64,000 nt of DNA from Paenibacillus sp. OV219 (lineage in GTDB: Bacteria; Bacillota; Bacilli; Paenibacillales; Paenibacillaceae), in NCBI RefSeq assembly GCF_900110075.1, contig NZ_FOCJ01000014.1, forward strand, positions 98,611 to 162,610, written 5' to 3'. The translations under genes and the position numbers were made by a program. This document shows, piece by piece, positions 1-8,278 of the stretch; the first letter of the stretch is position 1; every line of letters begins with the position of its first letter. The notes beneath the pieces are model-generated. The model was given only the letters and a program-made list of their open reading frames with translations. It was not told where the DNA came from and made no database searches.

Positions 1-1108
1 CAGAGCCTGGGATCAAGGAGATCAGCGGCCACAGGAACAATGCTGCGAGGAACGCTACGCCTGTCGTTACCGCAGTAAGACCAGTACGTCCGCCTTGCGC
101 GATACCTGCGGAGCTCTCAACAAATGCCGTAACTGTGCTCGTACCAAGTACTGCACCGCCGCTGACGCCGACAGCGTCAACAAGCATTGCTTTACCGATC
201 AGCTTCTTGCCCTTCTCAGGGTCTTTCATGTAGCCAGCTCGGTTCGCTGTACCAACGAGCGTACCGAATGTATCGAACAACTCAACGAATGTGAACGTTG
301 CGATGATGGAGATCAAGCCTGTATCGAAAGCGCCTTTGAAGTCGAAGTCCCAGAAGTTGCCTTTGCTGAAGTCTGGTGTCCACTTCTGGCCTTCCAATGT
401 TGCAGAAACATCAACGTTGCCAGTGATGATTGCGATAATCGTAACGCCGATAATACCGAACAAGATTGCGCCTGGCACGCGAAGCACGAGCAGAATCGCG
501 ATGAGCAGAACACCGATCAGCGTCAGGTACACGCTTGGGTTTTCCAAGCTACCCATGTGGAACACGGATTCAAAACCAAGCACATCGGTGAATACACCTT
601 TAGGAACGTCGGTAACTGTATTCTCTATGCCGACTGTCATGATGCCGCTGTTCTTCAGACCGATGATCGTGATGAACAGACCGATACCAACTGTAATCGA
701 GTGCTTCAAGCTGTCAGGAACAGCAACGATGAGCAATTGACGAATTTGTGTAATCGTCAGAATGAAGAAGATAATGCCGGAAATGAATACTGCCGTTAGT
801 CCAACCGATGGCGAAATCGGCGTGTTCGTCGCTTTCGAAGCGAGTACTGTCGCTGCGAAGTAAGCGTTGAGTCCCATACCAGGAGCGAGCGCTACCGGGA
901 AGTTCGCGAACAAGCCCATTGCAGCTGTGAAAATACCGCCTGCGAGCGCTGTTGCCAAGAACACCGAGTAAGCATCAAGTCCTGCATTGCCCAGAATACC
1001 TGGGTTGACGGCGAGTATGTATGCCATCGTCATAAAAGTTGTAAGGCCCGCCATAATCTCTGTCCTTACATTTGTTCCGCGTTCCTTCAGTCGAAAGAAA
1101 CTATCCAT
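1..1108 (-). CDS. pbuG: NCS2-family purine permease (PbuG/AzgA-like), C-terminus beyond window
   Basis: Membrane importer for hypoxanthine/guanine, by likeness to the AzgA/PbuG branch of NCS2 permeases. About 369 codons are visible; the family is usually 430-440 residues, so roughly the last 60 lie past the left edge. The ATG at 1108 follows a GGGGAGG ribosome site. The N-terminus begins MDSFFRLKERG and soon reads TTFMTMAYILAVNP, typical of the branch. Near the window edge TAFVESSAGIAQGGRTG is another family hallmark. The protein is hydrophobic throughout. A purine riboswitch and intrinsic terminator lie in its leader, so expression should fall when purine is plentiful. The exact substrate (guanine, hypoxanthine or adenine) cannot be fixed from sequence; the symbol is a best guess. 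Confidence 0.85.
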   Translation of the reverse strand, partial: MDSFFRLKERGTNVRTEIMAGLTTFMTMAYILAVNPGILGNAGLDAYSVFLATALAGGIFTAAMGLFANFPVALAPGMGLNAYFAATVLASKATNTPISPSVGLTAVFISGIIFFILTITQIRQLLIVAVPDSLKHSITVGIGLFITIIGLKNSGIMTVGIENTVTDVPKGVFTDVLGFESVFHMGSLENPSVYLTLIGVLLIAILLVLRVPGAILFGIIGVTIIAIITGNVDVSATLEGQKWTPDFSKGNFWDFDFKGAFDTGLISIIATFTFVELFDTFGTLVGTANRAGYMKDPEKGKKLIGKAMLVDAVGVSGGAVLGTSTVTAFVESSAGIAQGGRTGLTAVTTGVAFLAALFLWPLISLIPGS

Positions 1109-1159
1109 TTTTGAAATACCCTCCCCAAAAAATGTGTCAGAACAAACAGGAACTTAGAA

Positions 1160-1198
1160 TAAAAAAATGCCGATCATAAAAATATGATCGGCATTTGC
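1160..1198 (-). terminator. Riboswitch-controlled intrinsic terminator
   Basis: On the minus strand an 11-bp perfect stem (ATGCCGATCAT with its complement, 6-base loop) is followed by a run of T. It lies between the purine aptamer and the permease start, the usual expression platform of such switches. Confidence 0.85.
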
Positions 1199-1271
1199 TC
1201 TATCTAGGTTCCACGCAAAACAAGACGTAACGCTTAGGCGAATGGACCGTTCGCGCGTTCAATAGTCTTGC

Positions 1272-1343
1272 TTTTTCGTAGACAGGTCATTTACGGTGAC
1301 CTCGTAGAGACTCTCAAGCCGATTCTTGAGATTATACGAAAAC
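1272..1343 (-). promoter_or_regulatory. Purine riboswitch aptamer
   Basis: Minus-strand RNA shows P1 (TTTTCGTA paired with TACGAAAA), the J1/2 signature TATAATC, a P2 hairpin (CTCAAG/CTTGAG), the J2/3 CTCTAC, and a P3 hairpin with loop CCGTAAA. The loop residues needed for the L2-L3 kissing contact (GG in L2, CC in L3) are present. The J3/1 segment reads GTCTACG where guanine aptamers normally read GACTAYG. The discriminating C is therefore kept (guanine/hypoxanthine type), while the preceding A is replaced. Position in front of a purine permease fits. Confidence 0.88.
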
Positions 1344-1504
1344 ATATGCTGTTTGTGTTTGTTGTGTAATGATTCAATCAACATAATAGCGACTAACGGT
1401 TTCCTCTGTCAATGGGAAAGCCTGTCACAAATGAAAGAATAGCTGACATAACGTAAAAAAAGTTGCCCTTGACCGTTTATCTGATAGGTTTCCCTAAATT
1501 ACCC

Positions 1505-2578
1505 TTATTTAAGCGTATTCGTAATTTGCGCCTTAGCCTTCAGTTCCTCCAGCCAGGTAGCGGAACGCTCGCTAACCTTCTGGCGAATGATCAATTCCTT
1601 AATCTCAGCTTGATGCTCTTCAAACTTCGCCGCCTTTGCTGCCTTGTGATCGGTTACTTTGATGATGTGATAACCAAACTGCGTCTTGATCGGTCCGCCA
1701 AGCTCGCCAGCCTTGAGTGAGAACGCTGCTTTCTCAAACTCAGCAACCATTACTCCTTTGCCGAAGTAACCGAGATCGCCGCCAGCATCCTTACTGCCTG
1801 TGTCTAATGACTTCTCTTTCGCCAGCTTCGCAAAATCCCCGCCAGCCTTCAGCTGCTTCATAATCTCATCAGCTTCTGCTTTCGTCGCTACAAGTATATG
1901 CGATGCTTTCACCTGCTCTGGCTGATCGAACATCGCCCGATTCTCGTCAAAATATTGTTTCACATCTGCGTCAGTCACTTTCACAAGCGGCTCGATGAGC
2001 TTGCGAATGCGAAGCTGCTTCGACGTTTGCTTCTTCAAATCTTCGAGTGTCATGCTCGCCTGCTGCAAAGCAGACTCAAATTCCTTTTCAGACGGGAACT
2101 GCTTCTTGATTTGCGCGATCTCAGCTTCCACATCCTTGTCGCTGACGACGATACCCTTCTTCTTCGCCTCTTGGCCAACAAGCTTATCTTGAATCAAGTT
2201 ATCTAGCGTTTGCACTCCGCCAAGTGCAGCCATCGCATTGTACAGCTCGTTCTTTGTAATGGTTTCGCCATTCACTGAACCAACCGCTTCATTCCCGCGA
2301 TCGCCGAGTGGTGACTTGTCCGGCTTGCCGGCAATAGTAACTGAATTTGAAGCGGCATTGTAGTTGACACTTGCACCGAGCATCTCAGCGGCTGAGCGGA
2401 GCGGAACGTAGGTAACGCCCTTAATGGATACAGGTTCTACCGTTGATTTCTGACCATTTACAATCAATGTCATTTTCGTTGCAGCGTATGCCCCTGCACC
2501 TGCCGCAAGTGCCAACCCCATAACGACAAGTAGCGCTACTCCGACTCTACGAAACAGAATGCTTTTACGATTAATCAC
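1505..2578 (-). CDS. PrsA-like peptidyl-prolyl isomerase with N-terminal copper-amine-oxidase-like stalk
   Basis: Extracytoplasmic foldase. The GTG at 2578 lies 8 bases after GGAGG. Domain order in 357 residues: membrane segment at about 10-33 (no lipobox Cys, unlike classic PrsA); a copper-amine-oxidase N-like module at about 35-85 with the motif GVTYVPLRSAAEMLGA; a SurA_N-like helical region at about 95-215 beginning VGSVNGETITKNELY; and a parvulin-type rotamase at about 224-315, from VKASHILVAT to QFGYHIIKV. The first module is commonly used as a wall-facing domain in Paenibacillus exported proteins. It is expected to help secreted proteins fold at the outer face of the membrane. It stands alone between pbuG and guaA, with its own space on both sides. 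Confidence 0.85.
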   Translation of the reverse strand: MINRKSILFRRVGVALLVVMGLALAAGAGAYAATKMTLIVNGQKSTVEPVSIKGVTYVPLRSAAEMLGASVNYNAASNSVTIAGKPDKSPLGDRGNEAVGSVNGETITKNELYNAMAALGGVQTLDNLIQDKLVGQEAKKKGIVVSDKDVEAEIAQIKKQFPSEKEFESALQQASMTLEDLKKQTSKQLRIRKLIEPLVKVTDADVKQYFDENRAMFDQPEQVKASHILVATKAEADEIMKQLKAGGDFAKLAKEKSLDTGSKDAGGDLGYFGKGVMVAEFEKAAFSLKAGELGGPIKTQFGYHIIKVTDHKAAKAAKFEEHQAEIKELIIRQKVSERSATWLEELKAKAQITNTLK

Positions 2579-2679
2579 CTAATGAACCTCCCGATATTCT
2601 GACGACGTTTAATGATTTCATACTAGAATTCTATATCATTCGTTTGTAATCTTAAACCATTTGACTTGGATTTGCCCAT

Positions 2680-2727
2680 AAAAAAACTCCCTTTTATTTG
2701 CTAAACAACGCAGATAAAAGAGAGTCA
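2680..2727 (-). terminator. Terminator after guaA
   Basis: Minus strand: an arm ACTCTCTTTTAT pairs with ATAAAAGGGAGT across a short loop and is followed by seven T. It lies just past the guaA stop. Confidence 0.8.
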
Positions 2728-2753
2728 GTTTCTTTACACTTATTTATATCAGC

Positions 2754-4292
2754 CTATTCCCACTCGATCGTTGCAGGCGGCTTCGATGTTACGTCGTAAA
2801 CGATACGGTTGACGTTGTCGACCTCGTTAACGATACGTACGGAGATTTTCTCAAGTACGTCCCAAGGGATACGCGCCCAGTCAGCTGTCATACCGTCGAT
2901 GGAAGTCACGGCGCGGATGCCGACCGTGTACGAATACGTACGCGCGTCGCCCATAACGCCAACGCTCTTCATGTTCGGCAGCGCTGTGAAGTATTGCCAA
3001 ATTTCACGGTCAAGACCTGCCTTTGCAATCTCGTCGCGAAGAATCGCATCGGATTCACGAACGATCGTCAGCTTGTCCTCCGTCACTTCGCCAAGTACGC
3101 GGATCGCAAGACCTGGACCTGGGAACGGCTGACGCCATACGATCGCTTCTGGAAGTCCGCACTCTTCGCCGACTTTACGAACTTCATCCTTGAAGAGCGC
3201 CTTAAGCGGCTCTACAAGCTTGAATTTAATATCTTCAGGCAAGCCGCCAACGTTGTGATGCGACTTGATCGTTTGAGCTGTAGCCGTACCGCTCTCTACG
3301 ATATCCGTGTATAGCGTACCTTGTGCGAGGAATTCGAAGTCATCGAACTTCGCGGATTCCTCTTGGAACACGTAAATAAACTCGTTGCCGATAATTTTAC
3401 GCTTCTGTTCCGGATCTTCGACGCCTTTCAGCTTGCCAAGGAAACGGTCGCGCGCGTCGATTTTAACCACTTTCATATCGAACTTGCCGACGAACGTTTC
3501 CATAACACCTTCCGCCTCGTCTTTACGCAGCAAGCCGTGATCGATGAACATACAAGTCAGCTTGTCTCCGATCGCTTTGTGAAGCAAGATCGCAACAACG
3601 GACGAATCAACGCCGCCGGACAATGCGCAAAGCACTTTGCCGTTGCCGACCTGTGCACGAATATCGCGAATCGTATCGTCGATAAAAGTGCTCATGCTCC
3701 AATTGCCTTCACAGCCGCACACATTGTAGAGGAAGTTGCGGATCATTTCGTTACCTTGAACGGAGTGACGCACCTCTGGGTGGAATTGTACCGCGAACAG
3801 CTTGCGCTCCGGATGACTCATCGCCGCAATTGGCGCATGGTCCGTACTCGCATCTACGCGGAAGCCTGCTGGCAGCTCGGTAACGTGGTCGCCGTGGCTC
3901 ATCCATACCGTTTGGTTCGAATCCAAGCCTTGCACAAGCTCGCTGCCAGCTGCGAATGCAACGTCAGCTTTGCCGTATTCACGCTTGCCTGCACGCTCAA
4001 CTTTACCGTCGAGTTGGTGCGCAATCAGCTGCATGCCGTAGCAAATACCGAAGATTGGCAATCCCAGCTCATAAATTGCAGGATCTACAAGCGGCGATTT
4101 CTCCTCATATACACTTGCCGGTCCACCCGAGAACACGATGCCTTTCGGCTGCAGCTCACGGATTCGTTCTACCGAGGTATTGTAAGGCAGCAATTCGCTG
4201 TATACGCCTAAATCCCGGATACGTCTTGCAATCAACTGGTTGTACTGTCCGCCGAAATCAAGGACGACGATCATTTCATTTGGCTTATTCAC
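2754..4292 (-). CDS. guaA: GMP synthase (glutamine-hydrolysing)
   Basis: Converts XMP to GMP with glutamine and ATP, the last step of de novo guanine nucleotide synthesis. The GATase domain (about 1-190) carries the nucleophile motif [11 protein letters not shown] and VQFHPEV. The ATP-pyrophosphatase domain begins near 205 with the P-loop [12 protein letters not shown]. The C-terminal dimerisation domain ends in the invariant KPPATIEWE. At 512 residues it matches the usual 511-513. The chosen GTG at 4292 is 11 bases after GGGAGG and starts like Bacillus GuaA; an upstream TTG overlaps the ribosome site and is unlikely. A textbook promoter lies just upstream. It is a single-gene unit flanked by terminators. 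Confidence 0.97.
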   Translation of the reverse strand: MNKPNEMIVVLDFGGQYNQLIARRIRDLGVYSELLPYNTSVERIRELQPKGIVFSGGPASVYEEKSPLVDPAIYELGLPIFGICYGMQLIAHQLDGKVERAGKREYGKADVAFAAGSELVQGLDSNQTVWMSHGDHVTELPAGFRVDASTDHAPIAAMSHPERKLFAVQFHPEVRHSVQGNEMIRNFLYNVCGCEGNWSMSTFIDDTIRDIRAQVGNGKVLCALSGGVDSSVVAILLHKAIGDKLTCMFIDHGLLRKDEAEGVMETFVGKFDMKVVKIDARDRFLGKLKGVEDPEQKRKIIGNEFIYVFQEESAKFDDFEFLAQGTLYTDIVESGTATAQTIKSHHNVGGLPEDIKFKLVEPLKALFKDEVRKVGEECGLPEAIVWRQPFPGPGLAIRVLGEVTEDKLTIVRESDAILRDEIAKAGLDREIWQYFTALPNMKSVGVMGDARTYSYTVGIRAVTSIDGMTADWARIPWDVLEKISVRIVNEVDNVNRIVYDVTSKPPATIEWE

Positions 4293-4325
4293 TTTGCCTT
4301 TGGCCTCCCTCAAATCATTGTGTCA

Positions 4326-4354
4326 ATTATATATACGCGATGTGGGACAGTCAA
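4326..4354 (-). promoter_or_regulatory. SigmaA-type promoter of guaA
   Basis: Minus strand: TTGACT, a 17-base spacer and TATAAT, about 35 bases upstream of the guaA start. This is an almost ideal vegetative promoter. Confidence 0.85.
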
Positions 4355-4460
4355 GGCGGCTCGGGGCTTTAGAAAAGGACAGGAGATGACATTTCAACAA
4401 CTTGTTTATTATGTAAACGTTTCATATTGTTTGGAAGATGATTAGTGGTAGATACAAAAC

Positions 4461-4490
4461 AAAAAGCATGGGACTCCAGGTCCCATGCTT
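4461..4490 (-). terminator. Terminator after actin-like gene
   Basis: Minus strand: AAGCATGGGAC and its complement form a perfect 11-bp stem, followed by TTTTTG. Confidence 0.85.
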
Positions 4491-4508
4491 CTTCATTAAT
4501 TCGTACAA

Positions 4509-5639
4509 TTATTGCGGCTGCTCGCTCGATGCAGCTGTTTGCTGCTGCGCTGCAAGCGCCTGGTTCTGCTTATTCCGCGCAAGCTTCAAATAACCGTGAA
4601 CGTTCTGGAACTCGCTCTCCGTCACGAAGCGAAGACGCACATTGCCCGCTGCTTCGTTGATGTAATCGCGTAGCGCGATTGCGCCGCCGCCGAGTACGTA
4701 GAAGCATTGAATGTCCGGATTCTTCTTCCAACGCTTCAGAATCAGATCAACAACCTTGTTTGCTGCGCGAGTGAAGTAGTTGTCGACGATTGGACGGATG
4801 TCCGCCTGCCCTTCGCCAATACGCTGGATGACATAATCGCGTGCTTTAATCCGCTGAATGAGCTTCGTCCGGCTTTGGAAACGGTGGCCGAACTCATCTT
4901 CGACGTCGCGGATAATGTTATCGAGGTAGCTGGCAAGGCCGAACTGCTCGCCCGTGCTGTGCTGATTATCGATGCTCATCCGTCTAATGACTGGAAAATC
5001 CGTCGTGAGCGCGCCCATCTCGCAAATGCCGATGCAGCCGTAATACAGCTCTTCATTACGAACCGACAGGTTGTCGTGAGTCGCCATGTGGAATAGTGCC
5101 GCAGCACCTTCGATGGATATAACGGCACGTTTAATAATGACGCGAATCGAGCGTCCGCGAAGCTTCGGCGTCGATAGGAACGACACCTCATGCTCGCCGA
5201 CAAGACGCTCTTCGAAGCTTTTATGGAAGCCAGCATAGGTACGCACTGGAAGACCTGTGCCGATAATGTACTCCACCACTTGTGTGGACTGGCCTTCGGC
5301 CGTCTCATAGCTCTGGCTTGTCAGACCAGCATAAGCAAGCGCCGTCAAGGCGACGATCAACGCTTGATCGCTAGTCGCTTTATTATCCGTTTCTTCCAGC
5401 TCGGAATTATCTTGATCCTCCATCGCCAAGAGGCCGACGAAATAGCGCTGATTGTTCTTCTTCAGCTTCGGGCTGTATACCCGCACATCAAGCGCTTTAA
5501 GCGGCGAATCTTCTTCCTGGAACACATGTCTCTCATAGCCGGGAGAGAGGATGCTCGGTACTACAATCGGCTCGGAAGAGCCGTCTACAACCAGTTTCAC
5601 ACTATCGTTCCCTATATCTATGCCTGCGAGTTTAATCAC
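4509..5639 (-). CDS. Chromosomal actin-like ATPase (ParM/StbA family)
   Basis: Member of the actin/Hsp70 ATPase fold of the ParM/StbA type. The phosphate-1 motif is AGIDIGNDSVKLVVDG at the N-terminus. The phosphate-2 loop is probably GICEMGALTTDF (about 205-216) and the adenosine motif YVLGGGAIALRDYI (about 325-338). The GTG start at 5639 follows GGGGG by 7 bases; 376 residues. The C-terminal 20 residues are Gln/Ala-rich. Plasmid relatives move DNA as filaments. Here no parR-like partner or centromere repeats are adjacent, so the role is unknown; filament formation is an inference. It faces away from the M23-bactofilin pair, across about 190 bases. Confidence 0.8.
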   Translation of the reverse strand: MIKLAGIDIGNDSVKLVVDGSSEPIVVPSILSPGYERHVFQEEDSPLKALDVRVYSPKLKKNNQRYFVGLLAMEDQDNSELEETDNKATSDQALIVALTALAYAGLTSQSYETAEGQSTQVVEYIIGTGLPVRTYAGFHKSFEERLVGEHEVSFLSTPKLRGRSIRVIIKRAVISIEGAAALFHMATHDNLSVRNEELYYGCIGICEMGALTTDFPVIRRMSIDNQHSTGEQFGLASYLDNIIRDVEDEFGHRFQSRTKLIQRIKARDYVIQRIGEGQADIRPIVDNYFTRAANKVVDLILKRWKKNPDIQCFYVLGGGAIALRDYINEAAGNVRLRFVTESEFQNVHGYLKLARNKQNQALAAQQQTAASSEQPQ

Positions 5640-5831
5640 CAAATATCCCCCGTTCGTTTACGTAAAGCTAGCCATGTTAGTTGACTCAATTCGCTATATC
5701 GGTACAAAATCCTTTTTTTCGACATTTTTTTACGAAATCTAAGTTTTTTCCCCACAGTTGCCGATGAATAGCGGTGTATGCTTTATTGAGCGGGAATGAA
5801 TCACTCTTCAAACATTTTTTAGGAGGTAGAC

Positions 5832-6842
5832 ATGAAAAAATCTGTAGTCCCTCGTAACAAGCATTTCACTTTTCTTGTCTTGCCGGACGGCGCAAGTCCA
5901 GTACTGCGTTTTCGGGTAAACGCCTACCTTCTGGTTATGCTTCCTATCATTATCGTATTGCTGATTGCTATAGCATCAACGCTGTACCTGCTGCATGATC
6001 GTGCGCGCGGGCAGCTGGATCAACTTCACAGCAAGCTTACCTCCACTAATGAAGCATATACTTTGCAGCTAGCCAAGAAAGAAGGAACGATTAAGCAGCT
6101 ACAAGGTGAACTGGCCCAGCTTGCACAGCAAGCGGAGTCGGTGGAGGTGCGCGTCGAGGAGCTGAACAAGCTGGAATCCGATGTGAAATCGCTTGTCGGC
6201 TTACCGCAAGAAAACGATGCTGCCAAGTCAGACGACAATGGCGTCGGCGGTGAATTCGTAGAAATTAAAGAAGACGACATCGTAGGGCTGGCTCATAATA
6301 CAGAGATGATTTTCAATTCACTCGGGGATGAAATTACCGACCTGAAAGAACGGCTTTCTTCGACGAGAGAGCAAGCTCAGAAACGTCTACAAACGCTTCG
6401 TGTCACACCGACATATTGGCCTACGCAATCCCAGCGGATTACTTCATTCTTCGGCGTTCGGATGGATCCGTTCTCCGGCGAGGCTGGCGTACATAAAGGA
6501 ATTGACATCGCAGGACACAGAGGAGATTCCGTATTTGCAGCAGCAGACGGCCGTGTCGTAGATACCGGCACTATGACCGAGCGCGGCAATTATGTGACGA
6601 TTACGCATGCGATGGGACTTACGACAAGATATTTTCATCTCAGCAAAATAATAGCGCACACCGGAGACCGCGTTCAGCAAGGTGATGTCATTGGCGAGAT
6701 CGGTTCTACGGGGAGAAGCACAGGGCCTCATCTTCATTTTGAAGTCGTGAAGCATGGCGTATCTGTCGATCCAAGACCTTATTTAAAAATGGCGATAAAG
6801 GGGAGTTCAGCGAATGTTCAAGTGGAAAAAGGACAAGGTTAG
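5832..6842 (+). CDS. Membrane-anchored M23 (LytM-type) peptidase
   Basis: Likely cell-wall endopeptidase or regulator of one. One membrane segment (about 30-52) is followed by a coiled coil (about 55-120, heptad-like with EQ/LAQ runs), a linker, and an M23 domain at about 205-320. The zinc motifs are present: HKGIDIAG near residue 221 and HLHFEV near 300, so the enzyme looks catalytically competent. The ATG follows AGGAGG by 5 bases; 336 residues. It overlaps the start of the bactofilin gene by 29 bases, implying coupled translation. M23 peptidase-bactofilin pairs steer local wall shape in other bacteria (Helicobacter Csd1/CcmA, Hyphomonas LmdC/BacA). Confidence 0.9.
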   Translation: MKKSVVPRNKHFTFLVLPDGASPVLRFRVNAYLLVMLPIIIVLLIAIASTLYLLHDRARGQLDQLHSKLTSTNEAYTLQLAKKEGTIKQLQGELAQLAQQAESVEVRVEELNKLESDVKSLVGLPQENDAAKSDDNGVGGEFVEIKEDDIVGLAHNTEMIFNSLGDEITDLKERLSSTREQAQKRLQTLRVTPTYWPTQSQRITSFFGVRMDPFSGEAGVHKGIDIAGHRGDSVFAAADGRVVDTGTMTERGNYVTITHAMGLTTRYFHLSKIIAHTGDRVQQGDVIGEIGSTGRSTGPHLHFEVVKHGVSVDPRPYLKMAIKGSSANVQVEKGQG

Positions 6843-8112
6843 TTCCAAAATGACTGATACCTTTATTGGTGAAGGCACCATTGTAGAAGGTACCATTCGT
6901 TCGGCAGGCAGTCTGCGTCTGGAAGGCCAGCTTCGCGGCGATATTTCGTGCGAGGGCGATGTCATTCTTGGGGAGAGCGGTTTTGCCATCTCGAATATTA
7001 CAGCCAATAACGTTGTACTTGCCGGTCAAGTGAACGGCAATGTGACGATTACAGGGAAGCTGACGATCATGTCGACAGGCAAGCTTTACGGCAATATGAC
7101 GGCAGCGTCGCTAACGATTGAAGAAGGCGGATTGCTGCAAGGCAGCAGCGCGATGGATCAAGCTGAGCCCGATGCCTTGAATCCGATGGAGCGCCGCACC
7201 GGCACAGACCGCCGCGTGACGAACCTCCCCTATTCGGGCGAGGAACGCCGCAGCGGGTTGGACCGCCGCGATTTGGCAGCAGGTGAATTACCCGCCATTC
7301 CGAAGAAGATTAGCTATCGCGCAATTGAGAAGCCAGCGGCTGGCGAGGCTGATGGTGCAGAACAATTGGAATCGACAGAGACAGCTAAAGAAAACAACGA
7401 GAGCATCGTAACTGATCCGTTAAGAGAAAGCGGGAGAGCTTTTATACATAGCATTGCTGGAAGTGCGAAGGAATCCGGGATCGCTGAGAGTGCGAAGGAA
7501 ATCGGCGGCTTGGCTGAGAGTGCGAAGGAGTTCAGCGGCATGACAGAGAGTACGAAGGAGTTCGGCGGTATTGCTGAGAGTACGAAGGAATTCGGCGAAA
7601 ATGCAGCAACGTCGCGCTTGGCGAGCAAGCGGCTGAACGAAGGGTTGAATGCGGAGGAACGAGCAGCGCTTAGCGGTATTCTTGTTGCGGAGGCGAGTGC
7701 GGCAGCTACTAGTGAAGCAATTGAGGAAGTGGCTGCTGCGGCTGAGATCGCGGCTGCATTTGAAGAAAGCACAGATGCCAGCGTAGTTGATGCTGGAATC
7801 GTTGAATCGGCTGAAGGCGATGAAACGTTTGAAGGCGTTGAGCGCGATGAGACAGTTGAGGTTGCTGCTATTCAGCAGGTGAATGCGGAGGCGAATGCAA
7901 TTGAAGTCGCAGAGGGCTTGAACACGGAAGCGGCTGTGAGCGTGAATGCGGAAGCGGTTGAGACAGTTGTACAATCCAACAACGTGTATAGCTATGGGTT
8001 CGAGAACCGCGCGAATGGCAGCGAACCCGCGAGTGAGCCGGAGCATAAGGAACGTGACTCGATAGATGACCGAAATGCTACGGATGCCGCAGCTTTGCTT
8101 AGAAATTGGTAA
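6814..8112 (+). CDS. Bactofilin with long acidic repeat-bearing tail
   Basis: Polymer-forming cytoskeletal protein. The bactofilin (DUF583) beta-helix spans about residues 10-115, starting near FIGEGTIVEGTIRSAG and showing the usual glycine-spaced strands (GDISCEGDV, NNVVLAGQVNGNVTITG). Typical bactofilins are 110-200 residues. This one has 432, because of a roughly 300-residue acidic, Ala/Glu-rich tail with four 10-residue repeats (225-264) of the form ESxKExxGxA. A Arg-rich ERRTGTDRR / EERRSGLDRR pair (about 129-152) lies between core and tail. ATG follows AAGGGGAG by 8 bases, inside the M23 gene. The tail may be a docking or spacer region; this is inference. Confidence 0.88.
   Translation: MFKWKKDKVSSKMTDTFIGEGTIVEGTIRSAGSLRLEGQLRGDISCEGDVILGESGFAISNITANNVVLAGQVNGNVTITGKLTIMSTGKLYGNMTAASLTIEEGGLLQGSSAMDQAEPDALNPMERRTGTDRRVTNLPYSGEERRSGLDRRDLAAGELPAIPKKISYRAIEKPAAGEADGAEQLESTETAKENNESIVTDPLRESGRAFIHSIAGSAKESGIAESAKEIGGLAESAKEFSGMTESTKEFGGIAESTKEFGENAATSRLASKRLNEGLNAEERAALSGILVAEASAAATSEAIEEVAAAAEIAAAFEESTDASVVDAGIVESAEGDETFEGVERDETVEVAAIQQVNAEANAIEVAEGLNTEAAVSVNAEAVETVVQSNNVYSYGFENRANGSEPASEPEHKERDSIDDRNATDAAALLRNW
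7486..7605 (+). repeat. Four 30-bp in-frame repeats in bactofilin tail
   Basis: Four consecutive 30-bp units starting GAGAGTRCGAAGGA encode ESAKEIGGLA, ESAKEFSGMT, ESTKEFGGIA and ESTKEFGENA. Confidence 0.9.
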
Positions 8113-8118
8113 TAGGGG

Positions 8119-8156
8119 AAGAGGGTGTAGACTTGGAGTCTACACCCTCTTCTTTT
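8119..8156 (+). terminator. Terminator after bactofilin gene
   Basis: GAAGAGGGTGTAGACT pairs with AGTCTACACCCTCTTC around a very short loop, followed by TTTTG. It ends the M23-bactofilin unit. Confidence 0.9.
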
Positions 8157-8189
8157 GTAGAGAAACTTTGAGCCTACTGTGCCTTCCAA

Positions 8190-8275
8190 AGAAGCCACCT
8201 GATAACCGTTAGCATCCTAAGAGAGCCATTTGAGATGAAATAGCGGTTCGTGGCAACCGTTAGCGGCTAAGGAAC
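8190..8275 (+). repeat. Intergenic repeat, locus F: two units 51 bp apart
   Basis: AACCGTTAGC occurs with GTTAGC at 8208 and 8259, exactly 51 bp apart. Each is followed by a partly palindromic stretch (TTAGCATCCTAAG, TTAGCGGCTAAGG). It sits between convergent genes (bactofilin and the transglutaminase). The motif GTTAGC also occurs twice at 32075-32132. Confidence 0.6.
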
Positions 8276-8278
8276 TGA

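Noticed and set aside
95..799. Plus-strand open frames of 234 and 149 codons
   Set aside because: Antisense to the permease gene, which has family motifs, ribosome site and riboswitch.
1150..1400. Adenine-type reading of the riboswitch
   Set aside because: The aligned discriminator base is C, and the gene encodes a PbuG-like permease; the deviation is elsewhere in the junction.
3321..4211. 296-codon plus-strand frame
   Set aside because: Shadow of guaA.
4410..4440. CcpA site near TGAAACGTTTACA upstream of guaA
   Set aside because: One base too short for a cre site and upstream of a strong promoter without other support.
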